DNA of 64,000 nucleotides. Source: Pseudomonas gingeri. Lineage in GTDB: Bacteria > Pseudomonadota > Gammaproteobacteria > Pseudomonadales > Pseudomonadaceae. The DNA lies in assembly GCF_013385635.1 (NCBI RefSeq), contig NZ_JACAPR010000012.1:372001-436000 (forward strand), written 5' to 3'. The notes beneath the pieces are model-generated. The model did no database searches. It was not told the DNA's origin and saw only the letters and a list, made by a program, of their open reading frames with translations. The position numbers were made by a program, and so were the translations under genes. Of the stretch, positions 26,562 to 35,730 are shown in pieces (the stretch's first letter is position 1; the number at the start of each line of letters is the position of its first letter).

Positions 26562-26596
26562 CGGATAAAAAAAACCGCCCGAAGGCGGCTTTTAAA
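26562..26596 (-). terminator. Intrinsic terminator of the dcw cluster (after lpxC)
   Basis: Read on the minus strand, GCCGCC-TTCG-GGCGG followed by T8 is a strong UUCG-loop terminator, about 20 bases beyond the lpxC stop codon. It closes the transcript that begins at mraZ or at internal promoters. Confidence 0.9.
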
Positions 26597-26617
26597 AACA
26601 ACAAAAGGAGAGAGTCG

Positions 26618-27529
26618 TTACACGGCCGCAACAGGACGCATGTAAGAGATCGGCGCGGTGCTGGCGTCTTCGAAGGTCACGACTTCCCAGGCATCGGTCT
26701 GCTCAATCAACTTGCGCAGGAGCTGGTTGTTCAGTGCGTGGCCCGACTTGAAGCCCTTGAACTCACCAATCAGGCTATTGCCCAGCAGGTAGAGGTCACC
26801 AATGGCGTCCAGGATCTTGTGCTTCACGAATTCGTCTTCATAACGAAGGCCGTCTTCGTTCAGAACACCGTCTGCATCGACCACGATGGCGTTTTCCACG
26901 CTACCGCCGAGTGCGAGGTTGTGCTTGCGCAGGTACTCGATATCACTCATGAAACCAAAGGTCCGGGCGCGGCTGACTTCTTTTACGAACGAAGTGCTGG
27001 AAAAATCCACGCTGGCACTCTGGGTGCGGTCACGGAACACCGGGTGATCGAAATCGATCTCGAAGCTCACCTTGAAACCTTCGAAAGGCACGAAAGTGGC
27101 GCGCTTGTCGCCGTCTTCCACTGTGACTTCACGCAGGATGCGGATGAACTTCTTGGCTGCGTCCTGTTCTTCCAGGCCGGCAGATTGAATCAGGAATACG
27201 AAGGGTCCGGCGCTACCATCCATGATCGGGACTTCGGACGCGGAGAGCTCGACGTAGGCGTTATCGATGCCCAGGCCGGCCATGGCCGAGAGCAAGTGCT
27301 CCACCGTGTCCACCTTGACGTCACCGTTGACCAACGTGGTCGACATAGTGGTTTCGCCAACGTTTTCCGCGCGCGCAGGGATCTGCACCACAGGGTCGAG
27401 GTCGGCGCGACAAAACACGATGCCGGTGTCCACAGGCGCTGGCTTGAGGGTCAGGTAGACCTTCTCGCCGGAGTGCAGGCCGACACCTGTAGCACGGATA
27501 ATATTTTTCAGGGTGCGTTGTTTAATCAT
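26618..27529 (-). CDS. lpxC: UDP-3-O-acyl-N-acetylglucosamine deacetylase
   Basis: Zinc enzyme for the first committed step of lipid A synthesis. The 303 residues match the family. The zinc ligands His78 (TVEHLLSA), His237 and Asp241 (KHKILDAIGD) and the catalytic His264 (SGHALNN) are all present. It is the last gene of the dcw cluster, 112 bases after ftsZ, and is followed by a strong terminator. In related bacteria its protein level is set by proteolysis through the C-terminus; here the tail ends YMRPVAAV, as in other pseudomonads. Confidence 0.98.
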   Translation of the reverse strand: MIKQRTLKNIIRATGVGLHSGEKVYLTLKPAPVDTGIVFCRADLDPVVQIPARAENVGETTMSTTLVNGDVKVDTVEHLLSAMAGLGIDNAYVELSASEVPIMDGSAGPFVFLIQSAGLEEQDAAKKFIRILREVTVEDGDKRATFVPFEGFKVSFEIDFDHPVFRDRTQSASVDFSSTSFVKEVSRARTFGFMSDIEYLRKHNLALGGSVENAIVVDADGVLNEDGLRYEDEFVKHKILDAIGDLYLLGNSLIGEFKGFKSGHALNNQLLRKLIEQTDAWEVVTFEDASTAPISYMRPVAAV

Positions 27530-27641
27530 GGCATGGGCCGCTTCAGCGCAAATTGCGAACAGGTATCAACAAAGGCTGGCGATGATAGCAGACCAGGCCT
27601 TTGCTGAACACCAATCACCCTAATACTCCTGATACATTCCA

Positions 27642-28829
27642 TCAATCGGCCTGGCGACGCAGGAAAGCCGGGATGTCCAGATAGTCCAGGTCGTCTTGCG
27701 GGTTCATCTTCGCGGCAGTCGCAGCACCGGCCTGGGCCTGGTTGCGCATGACGGTCGGACGATCCAGGTCACGGTAGTTCACCGACGGCAGTTCCTGACG
27801 GGCAGGTGCTGGTGCGGCGGCGGACTGAGTGGTCTGCAGGGTATTGTCGATCACCTTGACCGGCTTCTCTATTTTCGCGCCCAGGCCGGTGGCGACCACG
27901 GTCACGTGCAGCTCGTCGCGCATGTCCGGATCGATAACGGTACCGACCTTGACCATGGCGTGCTCGGAAGCGAAGGCTTCGATGATGCTACCGACGTCGG
28001 AGTACTCACCCAGGGACAGGTCAGGACCGGCGGTGATATTCACCAGGATGCCGCGTGCACCTTGCAGGTTCACGTCTTCGAGCAACGGGTTGCGGATCGC
28101 CGCTTCGGTGGCTTCACGTGCACGGTTCGGACCGCTGGCACAGCCAGTGCCCATCATCGCCATGCCCATTTCACTCATCACGGTGCGTACGTCGGCAAAG
28201 TCGACGTTGATCATGCCCGGACGCTTGATGATGTCGGAGATACCGCGAACGGCACCGGCCAGTACATCGTCCGCCTTGGCGAAAGCCGACAGCAGGCTGG
28301 CGTCCTTACCCAGGATGGTCAGCAGCTTCTCGTTGGGAATGGTGATCAACGAGTCGACGCTTTCGCTCAGCGCGCGGATGCCCTCATCGGCGATCTGCAT
28401 GCGCTTGCGGCCTTCGAACGGGAACGGACGGGTCACCACCGCAACGGTGAGGATGCCCATTTCCTTGGCCACTTCGGCGATGATCGGGGCCGCACCGGTA
28501 CCGGTACCGCCACCCATGCCGGTGGTGATGAAGACCATGTTGGTGCCTTGCAGCACTTCAGCGATACGCTCGCGGTCTTCCAGGGCGGCCTGACGACCGA
28601 CTTCCGGGTTGGCGCCAGCGCCAAGGCCCTTGGTCACGCCGGTGCCCAGTTGCAGGATGGTCCGCGCGCCGATGTTCTTCAGCGCCTGGGCATCGGTGTT
28701 GGCGCAGATGAACTCGACGCCTTCAATGTTGCTCTTGACCATGTGGTTGACAGCGTTGCCGCCGCCACCGCCGACGCCGATAACCTTGATTACCGGACTT
28801 TGTGGGACGTTGTCTACGAGTTCGAACAT
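27642..28829 (-). CDS. ftsZ: Cell division protein FtsZ
   Basis: Tubulin-like GTPase that forms the division ring. The 395-residue protein has the tubulin signature GGGTGTGAAP and the T7-loop region ahead of the disordered linker (about 318-375). The C-terminal peptide DDLDYLDIPAFLRRQAD is the site that binds FtsA and ZipA. It begins 55 bases after ftsA, enough for a separate ribosome loading site (GGAGAGGGAAC before the ATG), in line with its high expression in other bacteria. Confidence 0.98.
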   Translation of the reverse strand: MFELVDNVPQSPVIKVIGVGGGGGNAVNHMVKSNIEGVEFICANTDAQALKNIGARTILQLGTGVTKGLGAGANPEVGRQAALEDRERIAEVLQGTNMVFITTGMGGGTGTGAAPIIAEVAKEMGILTVAVVTRPFPFEGRKRMQIADEGIRALSESVDSLITIPNEKLLTILGKDASLLSAFAKADDVLAGAVRGISDIIKRPGMINVDFADVRTVMSEMGMAMMGTGCASGPNRAREATEAAIRNPLLEDVNLQGARGILVNITAGPDLSLGEYSDVGSIIEAFASEHAMVKVGTVIDPDMRDELHVTVVATGLGAKIEKPVKVIDNTLQTTQSAAAPAPARQELPSVNYRDLDRPTVMRNQAQAGAATAAKMNPQDDLDYLDIPAFLRRQAD

Positions 28830-28884
28830 GTTCCCTCTCCTTTCATTCTCTAGTTTTTTCGCCTACTTCTACTGCTTTGAAACT

Positions 28885-30150
28885 TTAAAAGTTGCCCTGT
28901 ACCCAGCGTTTCAAACGCTCCAGCACCGGTGCTTTCTGTTCTTCATCGCGATAGTCGTTTCTGTTGCCGCCGTTGTAGCCGGACAGGGAAATGCCGTCCG
29001 ACTGCTTTTGCAGCCCGTACAGCAACAGCCCTACCCCAGTTGAATAGATCGGGTTGCGGACCACGTCCGACAGCCCCTTGACGGTGTGCGGCACGCCCAG
29101 ACGCACCGGCATGTGGAAAATTTCCTCGGCCAGTTCGACCGCGCCTTCCATCTTCGAAGTACCGCCGGTCAGGACGATGCCGGCCGGGATCAGGTCTTCG
29201 TAGCCGCTGCGACGCAGCTCGGCCTGGATCAGGGTGAACAACTCGTCGTAGCGCGGCTCGACCACTTCGGCCAGGGCCTGGCGGGACAGCTCGCGCGGCG
29301 GACGATCGCCGACGCTCGGGACCTTGATGGTCTCACCGGCACCGGCCAGCTTGGCCAGGGCGCAGGCGTAGCGGATCTTGATCTCTTCGGCGTACTGGGT
29401 CGGGGTGCGCAGCGCCATGGCGATGTCGTTGGTCACCTGGTCACCGGCAATCGGGATCACGGCGGTGTGGCGGATGGCGCCTTCGGTGAAAATCGCGATG
29501 TCGGTGGTACCGCCGCCGATGTCCACCAGGCAGACGCCCAGCTCTTTCTCGTCGTCGGTCAGCACCGAGTAGGCGGAGGCCAGTTGCTCGAGGATGATGT
29601 CGTCGATTTCCAGGCCGCAGCGACGCACGCACTTCTCGATGTTCTGTGCCGCGTTCACCGCGCAGGTGACCACGTGGACCTTGGCTTCCAGGCGTACGCC
29701 GGACATGCCCAGAGGCTCGCGAACACCTTCCTGGTTATCGATCACGTAGTCCTGCGGCAGGGTGTGCAGGACCCGCTGGTCAGCCGGGATCGCCACGGCC
29801 TGGGCCGCGTCCAGTACACGCTCGAGATCCGCCGAGCTGACTTCGCGATCACGGATCGCGACGATGCCGTGGGAATTCAGGCTACGGATGTGATTGCCCG
29901 CCACGCCGACGAACGCCGAGTGGATCCGGCAACCGGCCATCAGTTGCGCTTCTTCTACCGCGCGCTGGATCGACTGCACGGTGGACTCGATATTCACCAC
30001 CACGCCCTTCTTCAGGCCGCGCGAAGGATGGGTACCGATACCGACGATTTCCAGCGTGCCATCGGCCGCGACCTCGCCTACCAGCGCCACCACCTTGGAG
30101 GTACCGATATCCAGTCCGACGATCATTTTGCCGCTTTGCACGTTTGCCAT
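28885..30150 (-). CDS. ftsA: Cell division protein FtsA
   Basis: Actin-like ATPase that ties FtsZ to the membrane and recruits later division proteins. Started at MANVQSGK (ATG preceded by AGGCAGGACC) it has 421 residues; the longer frame upstream lies within ftsQ. Actin-fold motifs are visible: phosphate 1 region VGLDIGTSKV, phosphate 2 VDIGGGTTDIAIF and adenosine region GIVLTGGTSKMEG. The C-terminal amphipathic helix ERLKRWVQGNF is the expected membrane anchor. Fourteen bases separate it from ftsQ. Confidence 0.97.
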   Translation of the reverse strand: MANVQSGKMIVGLDIGTSKVVALVGEVAADGTLEIVGIGTHPSRGLKKGVVVNIESTVQSIQRAVEEAQLMAGCRIHSAFVGVAGNHIRSLNSHGIVAIRDREVSSADLERVLDAAQAVAIPADQRVLHTLPQDYVIDNQEGVREPLGMSGVRLEAKVHVVTCAVNAAQNIEKCVRRCGLEIDDIILEQLASAYSVLTDDEKELGVCLVDIGGGTTDIAIFTEGAIRHTAVIPIAGDQVTNDIAMALRTPTQYAEEIKIRYACALAKLAGAGETIKVPSVGDRPPRELSRQALAEVVEPRYDELFTLIQAELRRSGYEDLIPAGIVLTGGTSKMEGAVELAEEIFHMPVRLGVPHTVKGLSDVVRNPIYSTGVGLLLYGLQKQSDGISLSGYNGGNRNDYRDEEQKAPVLERLKRWVQGNF

Positions 30151-30164
30151 GGTCCTGCCTCTTC

Positions 30165-31034
30165 TTAATTCTTCGCAACGGCGGGTTTGGCCGTCACGGG
30201 CGCCACAGGTTCCCGCCATCCGACGGCCAGGCCGTTGGAGTAACGCAGATCGATGCTGGCAATGTTCGTAATCTGTTCTTTCAACGTTTTTTCATAAATG
30301 GCAATGAAACGGCGCATCTTCTCGACCAGATGGTCGCGGCCCAACAACAACTGGATACCCGGCCCCGCGCTTCCTGCGCCGGTGGTCAGGAACCAGCTGC
30401 CCCGCTCACGCAGTTCCAGCCGGGCGATGGAGAAGCCCAGCGGGCGCAACATCTGACTCAGGACCTGGTACTGCTGCATCACCTGCTGTTGAGCCCGCTG
30501 CGGGCCGAACAGCTGCGGCAGATGTTCGTAGTTCGCCAGTTCCCGTGGCGCGAACGCCTGGCCCTGGTTGTTCAACAGCGCTTCGTCGCCCCAGCGCGCC
30601 ACGGGCAGCTGTTCTTCCAGGCGGATCACCACCTGGTCCGGCCACACACGCCGGACCTCGGCGTGGGCAATCCACGGCATGGTCTCCAGCTCGGCGCGCA
30701 TGCTCGCCAGGTCGATGGTGAAGAAGCTCGCCGCGACGTACGGCGCGATCCGCTGCTGCACCGCCTGCTGGCTGATGTAGCTGAGGTCGCCCTGGACGTT
30801 GATCTTGCTGATCGGCCGATCCGCATAGGGCAACAGGCGCTGGGCGCCTTCATAAGTGCCGAAGCCCAGGGCCACCAGCAACACCGGCCACATCAGGCGC
30901 TTCAAAAAGCCGAAGTTGGCTTTTGGCAGGCGCACCGACATCGGCTCTTTAGCCACCATTCGGCTGGCACCCCGCGGCACCGGCTTGTTACGGCCGGGTG
31001 CGGGTGGCTGATGACGAATCTGCGCGCCGTGCAT
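30165..31034 (-). CDS. ftsQ: Cell division protein FtsQ
   Basis: Bitopic inner-membrane protein that bridges early and late division proteins with FtsB and FtsL. The 289-residue protein has a basic cytoplasmic tail, a single membrane helix (FLKRLMWPVLLVALGFGTYEG), a POTRA domain starting at about 75 (ISKINVQGDLSYISQQAVQ) and a beta domain. It starts three bases after ddlB and precedes ftsA by 14. Confidence 0.95.
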   Translation of the reverse strand: MHGAQIRHQPPAPGRNKPVPRGASRMVAKEPMSVRLPKANFGFLKRLMWPVLLVALGFGTYEGAQRLLPYADRPISKINVQGDLSYISQQAVQQRIAPYVAASFFTIDLASMRAELETMPWIAHAEVRRVWPDQVVIRLEEQLPVARWGDEALLNNQGQAFAPRELANYEHLPQLFGPQRAQQQVMQQYQVLSQMLRPLGFSIARLELRERGSWFLTTGAGSAGPGIQLLLGRDHLVEKMRRFIAIYEKTLKEQITNIASIDLRYSNGLAVGWREPVAPVTAKPAVAKN

Positions 31035-31037
31035 GGT

Positions 31038-32006
31038 TTAACCTCGCGGCTCTACGTGACTGGCGACACTTTCCGCCAGGATCGCCAGCACCAACTGCTG
31101 GAAATCGAGACCGGCCGCCCGTGCCGCCATGGGCACCAGACTGTGGTCAGTCATGCCCGGGGCGGTGTTGACTTCCAGGAACCAGAACTGCCCATCGGCA
31201 TCCTGCATCACGTCGGCACGCGCCCAACCGGCAATACCGAGCGCCTCACAGGCTTTCGCCGTGAGGTCCATCAGTTCTTTTTCCTTGTCGCTGTCGAGGC
31301 CACACGGAATCCGGTACTGGGTATCGGAAGCCAGGTACTTGGCGTCGTAGTCATAGAACGAATGCGGGGTGCCGAGGGCGATCGGTGGCAGGATCTGCCC
31401 GCGCAGGGTGGCGATGGTGAACTCCGGACCCTGGATCCATTGTTCGACCAACACTTGCGAGTCGTAGGTGGCGGCGGCTTTCCAGGCGACGATCAGTTCA
31501 TCGACGCCGGTCACCTTGGCCATGCCAATACTGGAGCCTTCATGAGCAGGTTTGACGATCAAAGGGAAACCCAGTTCCGCGCCGGCGCAAATACAGTCGG
31601 CCTCCGAACTCAACACGGCATGACGCGGCGTCGGAATCCCCAGGCTGTGCCAGACCTGCTTGGTGCGCAGCTTGTCCATGGCCAGGGCCGAAGCGAGAAT
31701 GCCGCTGCCGGTGTAAGGAATGCCCAGGCACTCCAGCAGGCCCTGCATGCTGCCGTCTTCGCCACCGCGGCCATGAAGAATGATAAAGGCGCGGTCGATT
31801 TTTTCGTGCAGCAGGCGCTGCAGGAAGTCGTCGCCCACGTCGATGCCGAACGCATCGACACCGCCGCTCTGCAGGGCTTCGAGCACTGCGTTACCGGACT
31901 TCAGCGAGACTTCACGCTCGGCGCTCTTGCCACCGAACAACACGGCGACCCGGCCGAAAGTTTTCGGTTCGAGGGTCGAGAACAGGTTGGCGTAGGCAGC
32001 GGTCAT
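31038..32006 (-). CDS. ddlB: D-alanine--D-alanine ligase
   Basis: ATP-grasp enzyme that makes the D-Ala-D-Ala dipeptide for the wall precursor. It has 322 residues. Recognisable parts are VAVLFGGKSAEREVSL near the N-terminus, the glycine-rich loop HEGSSIGMAKV over the ATP site, and the metal-ligand segment FLEVNTAPGMTDHSL. Its ATG overlaps the murC stop codon by four bases, so the two are coupled. Confidence 0.97.
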   Translation of the reverse strand: MTAAYANLFSTLEPKTFGRVAVLFGGKSAEREVSLKSGNAVLEALQSGGVDAFGIDVGDDFLQRLLHEKIDRAFIILHGRGGEDGSMQGLLECLGIPYTGSGILASALAMDKLRTKQVWHSLGIPTPRHAVLSSEADCICAGAELGFPLIVKPAHEGSSIGMAKVTGVDELIVAWKAAATYDSQVLVEQWIQGPEFTIATLRGQILPPIALGTPHSFYDYDAKYLASDTQYRIPCGLDSDKEKELMDLTAKACEALGIAGWARADVMQDADGQFWFLEVNTAPGMTDHSLVPMAARAAGLDFQQLVLAILAESVASHVEPRG

Positions 32007-33463
32007 TTCGTTTTCCCCGGGCTGACTGCTGCAACGGCGCCGGCGAACAACGCACTCTTGAGCAACTGCGGGGCGAGCCCACCGATATCACCGGCGCCCT
32101 GGCACAGCAGGATGTCGCCCGGCAGCAACAGCGGTTTGACCAGCGGGGCCAGTTCCACGCCACGCTCGATGTAGATCGGGTCGAGCTGGCCACGCTGACG
32201 GATACTGCGGCACAGCTGACGGCTGTCCGCCCCCGGGATCGGCTCTTCACCAGCCGGGTAGACTTCCATCAGCAACAGTACATTGGCGTCGGCCAGCACC
32301 TGGACGAAATCGTCATACAGGTCGCGGGTACGGGTGTAGCGGTGCGGCTGGTAGACCATCACCAGGCGGCGTTCCGGCCAGCCACCGCGCACGGCCTTGA
32401 TCACCGCCGCGACTTCGGTCGGGTGGTGGCCGTAGTCGTCGACCAGCATCACGCTGCCGCCGTCCACCGGCAATTCGCCGTAGACCTGGAAGCGTCGACC
32501 GACGCCCTGGAAGCCCGACAGGCCCTGGACGATGGCTTCATCGCTGATGCCCTCGTCAGTGGCGATGGCGATGGTCGCCAGGGAGTTGAGCACGTTGTGG
32601 TTGCCCGGCATGTTCACCGAGACGTTCAGCGGCTCGCGGTCGCGACGCAACACGGTGAAGTGGGTCTGCATGCCGGCCTGGCGGATATTGATCGCGCGCA
32701 CGTCAGCGTCTTCGTGAACCCCGTAGGTCACGGTCGGACGGGCGATCTGCGGAAGAATCTCGCGCACCACCGGATCGTCCAGGCAGACCACTGCCAGACC
32801 GTAGAACGGCAGGTTGTGGAGGAACTCGACGAAGGTCTTCTTCAGCTTGTTGAAGTCCCCCTCGTAGGTGTCCATATGGTCGGCGTCGATGTTGGTGACC
32901 ACCGCGACCAGCGGCTGCAGGTGCAGGAAGCTGGCGTCGCTTTCATCGGCTTCGGCGATCAGGTAGCGGCTGGTGCCGAGCTGGGCATTGGTACCCGCGG
33001 CATTCAGGCGGCCACCGATGACGAAGGTCGGGTCCAGGCCGCCGGCGGCGAACACCGAGGCGATCAGGCTGGTGGTGGTGGTCTTGCCGTGGGTACCGGC
33101 AACGGCAATCCCGTGGCGATAACGCATCAGCTCGGCGAGCATCTCGGCCCGTGGCACCACCGGGATACGCCGCTCCAGGGCGGTCGCGACTTCCGGGTTG
33201 GACTTGTTCACGGCGCTGGAAACCACCAGCACATCGGCGCTGGCGGCGTTCTCGGAGCGGTGACCGATAAAGATCTGCGCGCCAAACGATTCGAGCCGGT
33301 CAGTGACCGGCGAGGTTTTCAGGTCGGAACCGGACACTTCATAGCCCAGGTTCAACAACACTTCGGCGATCCCGCACATGCCCACGCCGCCGATACCGAC
33401 GAAGTGGATACGGCGGATACGGCGCATTTCCGGTTGCGGCATGGCTTTCTGATTCTCAACCAT
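32003..33463 (-). CDS. murC: UDP-N-acetylmuramate--L-alanine ligase
   Basis: Adds the first amino acid to UDP-MurNAc. The start MVENQKAMPQ is chosen because GGAGGTG lies at ideal distance inside the end of murG; the upstream extension is murG sequence in another frame. The resulting 486 residues contain the Rossmann motif HFVGIGGVGMCGIAEVL, the ATP-binding loop GTHGKTTTT and downstream Mur-ligase motifs (DESDASF, DDYGHHPTE). It overlaps murG by eight bases and ddlB by four. Confidence 0.97.
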   Translation of the reverse strand: MVENQKAMPQPEMRRIRRIHFVGIGGVGMCGIAEVLLNLGYEVSGSDLKTSPVTDRLESFGAQIFIGHRSENAASADVLVVSSAVNKSNPEVATALERRIPVVPRAEMLAELMRYRHGIAVAGTHGKTTTTSLIASVFAAGGLDPTFVIGGRLNAAGTNAQLGTSRYLIAEADESDASFLHLQPLVAVVTNIDADHMDTYEGDFNKLKKTFVEFLHNLPFYGLAVVCLDDPVVREILPQIARPTVTYGVHEDADVRAINIRQAGMQTHFTVLRRDREPLNVSVNMPGNHNVLNSLATIAIATDEGISDEAIVQGLSGFQGVGRRFQVYGELPVDGGSVMLVDDYGHHPTEVAAVIKAVRGGWPERRLVMVYQPHRYTRTRDLYDDFVQVLADANVLLLMEVYPAGEEPIPGADSRQLCRSIRQRGQLDPIYIERGVELAPLVKPLLLPGDILLCQGAGDIGGLAPQLLKSALFAGAVAAVSPGKTK

Positions 33464-34526
33464 GGGCCACCTCCAGGCAGATCTCGACGACGGTGCGGGT
33501 TGCATCGGGCTTGGCCAGGCGGCGTGCGGTGCTCGCCATGGTGTTCAGTCGTTCCGGTTGCATCAAAACCTCTGTCAGGCGTGCCGCCAGGTCGGCGGCG
33601 CCAGTCGTTCTTTGCGGCAGCAGGAAGGCGGCGCCCTCCCCGGCCAAATATTCGGCATTGCGGGTCTGGTGGTCATCGATCGCATGGGGCAAGGGCACCA
33701 GCAACGAAGGCAGACCGGCCGCAGCCAGTTCACTGACGGTCAAGGCGCCTGCGCGACAGACCACCAGGTCGGCCCAGCCATAGGCTTGGGCCATGTCTTT
33801 GATAAACGGTGCCACCTGCGCCTCGACGCCAGCCGCCTTGTAGCGTTCGGCGGTGACTTCGTCATGATTGCGCCCGGCCTGGTGGAACACTTCCGGGCGG
33901 TACTCGGCCGGCACCTGGGCCAGGGCCTCCGGCAGCAACTTGTTCAACGGCTCGGCACCGAGGCTGCCGCCAAGGATCAGGAGGCGCGCGCGACGTCCGG
34001 CGAGGGCCTGGCGCGGGGTTTCCAGGAACAGTTCGGTACGCACCGGATTACCGGTGGTCCGACGTTTTCCAGAGGCGCCGAAGGTATTCGGAAAAGCTTC
34101 GCAGACCCGGGCCGCCAAGGGCACCAGCAGCCGATTGGCGGTACCCGCCACGGCATTCTGCTCATGCACGATCACCGGCACCCCGGCCAACCGCGCGGCA
34201 ACGCCACCGGGACCGGTGACATAACCACCGAAGCCCAGCACGCAGACCGGTTGCAGTTGGCGAATCACCTTGCGCGCCTGCCAGACGGCTTTCAGCAGGA
34301 CAAACGGTGCCTTGAGCAGCGACAGCTTGCCCTTGCCCCGCAGCCCCGCGACATTGATCAGGTGCAGCGGCAAGCCGGCATTCGGCACCAGCTCGTTTTC
34401 GATGCCCCGTGGCGTGCCCAGCCAGTGCACGGTGTAGCCCCGCGCCTGGAACTCACGGGCACAGGCCAGCGCCGGGAACACGTGGCCGCCGGTACCGCCG
34501 GCCATGATCAGTACGTTAGCGCCCAT
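33456..34526 (-). CDS. murG: UDP-N-acetylglucosamine--N-acetylmuramyl-(pentapeptide) pyrophosphoryl-undecaprenol GlcNAc transferase
   Basis: Peripheral membrane glycosyltransferase that turns lipid I into lipid II. Started at MGANVLIMAGGTGGH (GGAGGACA upstream) it has 356 residues. The two glycine-rich loops GGTGGHVFPALA and GFGGYVTGPG are in the N-domain, and GGSLGAEPLNKLLPEAL plus the donor-site segment CRAGALTVSELAAAGLPS are in the C-domain. It overlaps ftsW by eleven bases. Confidence 0.97.
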   Translation of the reverse strand: MGANVLIMAGGTGGHVFPALACAREFQARGYTVHWLGTPRGIENELVPNAGLPLHLINVAGLRGKGKLSLLKAPFVLLKAVWQARKVIRQLQPVCVLGFGGYVTGPGGVAARLAGVPVIVHEQNAVAGTANRLLVPLAARVCEAFPNTFGASGKRRTTGNPVRTELFLETPRQALAGRRARLLILGGSLGAEPLNKLLPEALAQVPAEYRPEVFHQAGRNHDEVTAERYKAAGVEAQVAPFIKDMAQAYGWADLVVCRAGALTVSELAAAGLPSLLVPLPHAIDDHQTRNAEYLAGEGAAFLLPQRTTGAADLAARLTEVLMQPERLNTMASTARRLAKPDATRTVVEICLEVAHG

Positions 34527-35730
34527 GGGGAGTGTCCTCCGCAAAGTCGCTTTCATCGAATTCCATCTCTTCGCTGCCCAGGTGGGTCCGACTCTCCCAC
34601 TCGATACGCAGCAACAGGCCGAGACAGGCACAGCAGATCACCAGCGAGCTGCCGCCATAACTGAGGAACGGCAAGGTCAGGCCCTTGGTCGGCAGCAGAC
34701 CGACGTTCACGCCGATATTGATCAGGAACTGACCGATCCACAGGAATGCCAGGCCATAGGCCATATAAGCGGCGAAGAACTGCTTGGCCTTCTCGGCCCA
34801 CAAGCCGATGTACATCGCCCGCACGCTGACGAACACGAACAGCGCGACGGTGCACAGGGAGCCGACGGCGCCCAGCTCTTCCGCCAGCACGGAGAACACG
34901 AAGTCGGTATGGGCTTCCGGCAGGTAGAATTGTTTCTGCACGCTGTTGCCCAGGCCGACACCCAGCCACTCCCCACGACCGAAGGCGATCAGCGCCTGGG
35001 TCAACTGGTAACCGGAACCGAACTGGTCGGCCCAGGGGTCGGTAAAGGTGGTCAGACGCGCCATCCGGTAAGGTTGCGCCTTGATCAGCACCACCACCGC
35101 GACCACCGCCAGCAGGACCATCAGACCGAAGCGCAACAAGCCCACGCCGCCGAGGAACAACATCGCCGCGGCCGCACCCATCATCACCACGGTGGCGCCG
35201 AAGTCCGGCTCCATCAGCAACAGGCCGGCCATCGGCAGCAATACGATGAACGGCTTGAAGAAGCCCATCCAGCTTTCCCGCACTTCCTTCTGCCGCCGCA
35301 CCAGATAACCGGCGAGGTAGATCACCACGAAGACCTTGGCGATTTCCGAAGGCTGCACGTTGAAGAAACTGAAGCCGATCCAGCGCATCGAGCCGTTCAC
35401 TTCGCGGCCGATGCCCGGCAGCAGCACCATCACCAGCAAACCGAACGCACCCACCAGCATCATGAAGCCCATGCGCTGCCAGGTGGCGATCGGCACCATC
35501 ATCGTGGCGATACAGGCGCCCAGGCCGATGACCAGATAGATCAGGTGGCGAATCATGTGATACAGCGCGTTGCCCGACTGCACGGCTGCGACTTCGGACG
35601 AGGCCGAGGTGATCATTACCAGTCCGAGCCCGAGCAGCGCCAGGCAACCGGCGAGCATGGGGAAGTCGACGTCGACGCCACGTCCGGTAATGAGCGGCGA
35701 TGGATAAGGTTTGATGATGTTGAAATTCAT
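34516..35730 (-). CDS. ftsW: Peptidoglycan glycosyltransferase FtsW (SEDS family)
   Basis: Polymerises glycan strands at the septum together with FtsI. Started at MNFNIIKPYP it has 404 residues and about ten membrane helices. SEDS signatures seen are QPSEIAKVFVVIYLAGYL, LLMEPDFGATVVM and LPFLSYGGSSL near the C-terminus. The ATG overlaps the murD stop by four bases (ATGA). Confidence 0.96.
   Translation of the reverse strand: MNFNIIKPYPSPLITGRGVDVDFPMLAGCLALLGLGLVMITSASSEVAAVQSGNALYHMIRHLIYLVIGLGACIATMMVPIATWQRMGFMMLVGAFGLLVMVLLPGIGREVNGSMRWIGFSFFNVQPSEIAKVFVVIYLAGYLVRRQKEVRESWMGFFKPFIVLLPMAGLLLMEPDFGATVVMMGAAAAMLFLGGVGLLRFGLMVLLAVVAVVVLIKAQPYRMARLTTFTDPWADQFGSGYQLTQALIAFGRGEWLGVGLGNSVQKQFYLPEAHTDFVFSVLAEELGAVGSLCTVALFVFVSVRAMYIGLWAEKAKQFFAAYMAYGLAFLWIGQFLINIGVNVGLLPTKGLTLPFLSYGGSSLVICCACLGLLLRIEWESRTHLGSEEMEFDESDFAEDTPHGR

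Noticed and set aside
26256..26645. Intact small protein containing the GGDEF-like stretch
   Set aside because: The frame's first ATG lies inside the histidine kinase gene and the frame runs into the lpxC terminator; only the central 50 codons resemble a domain, so it is called a remnant.
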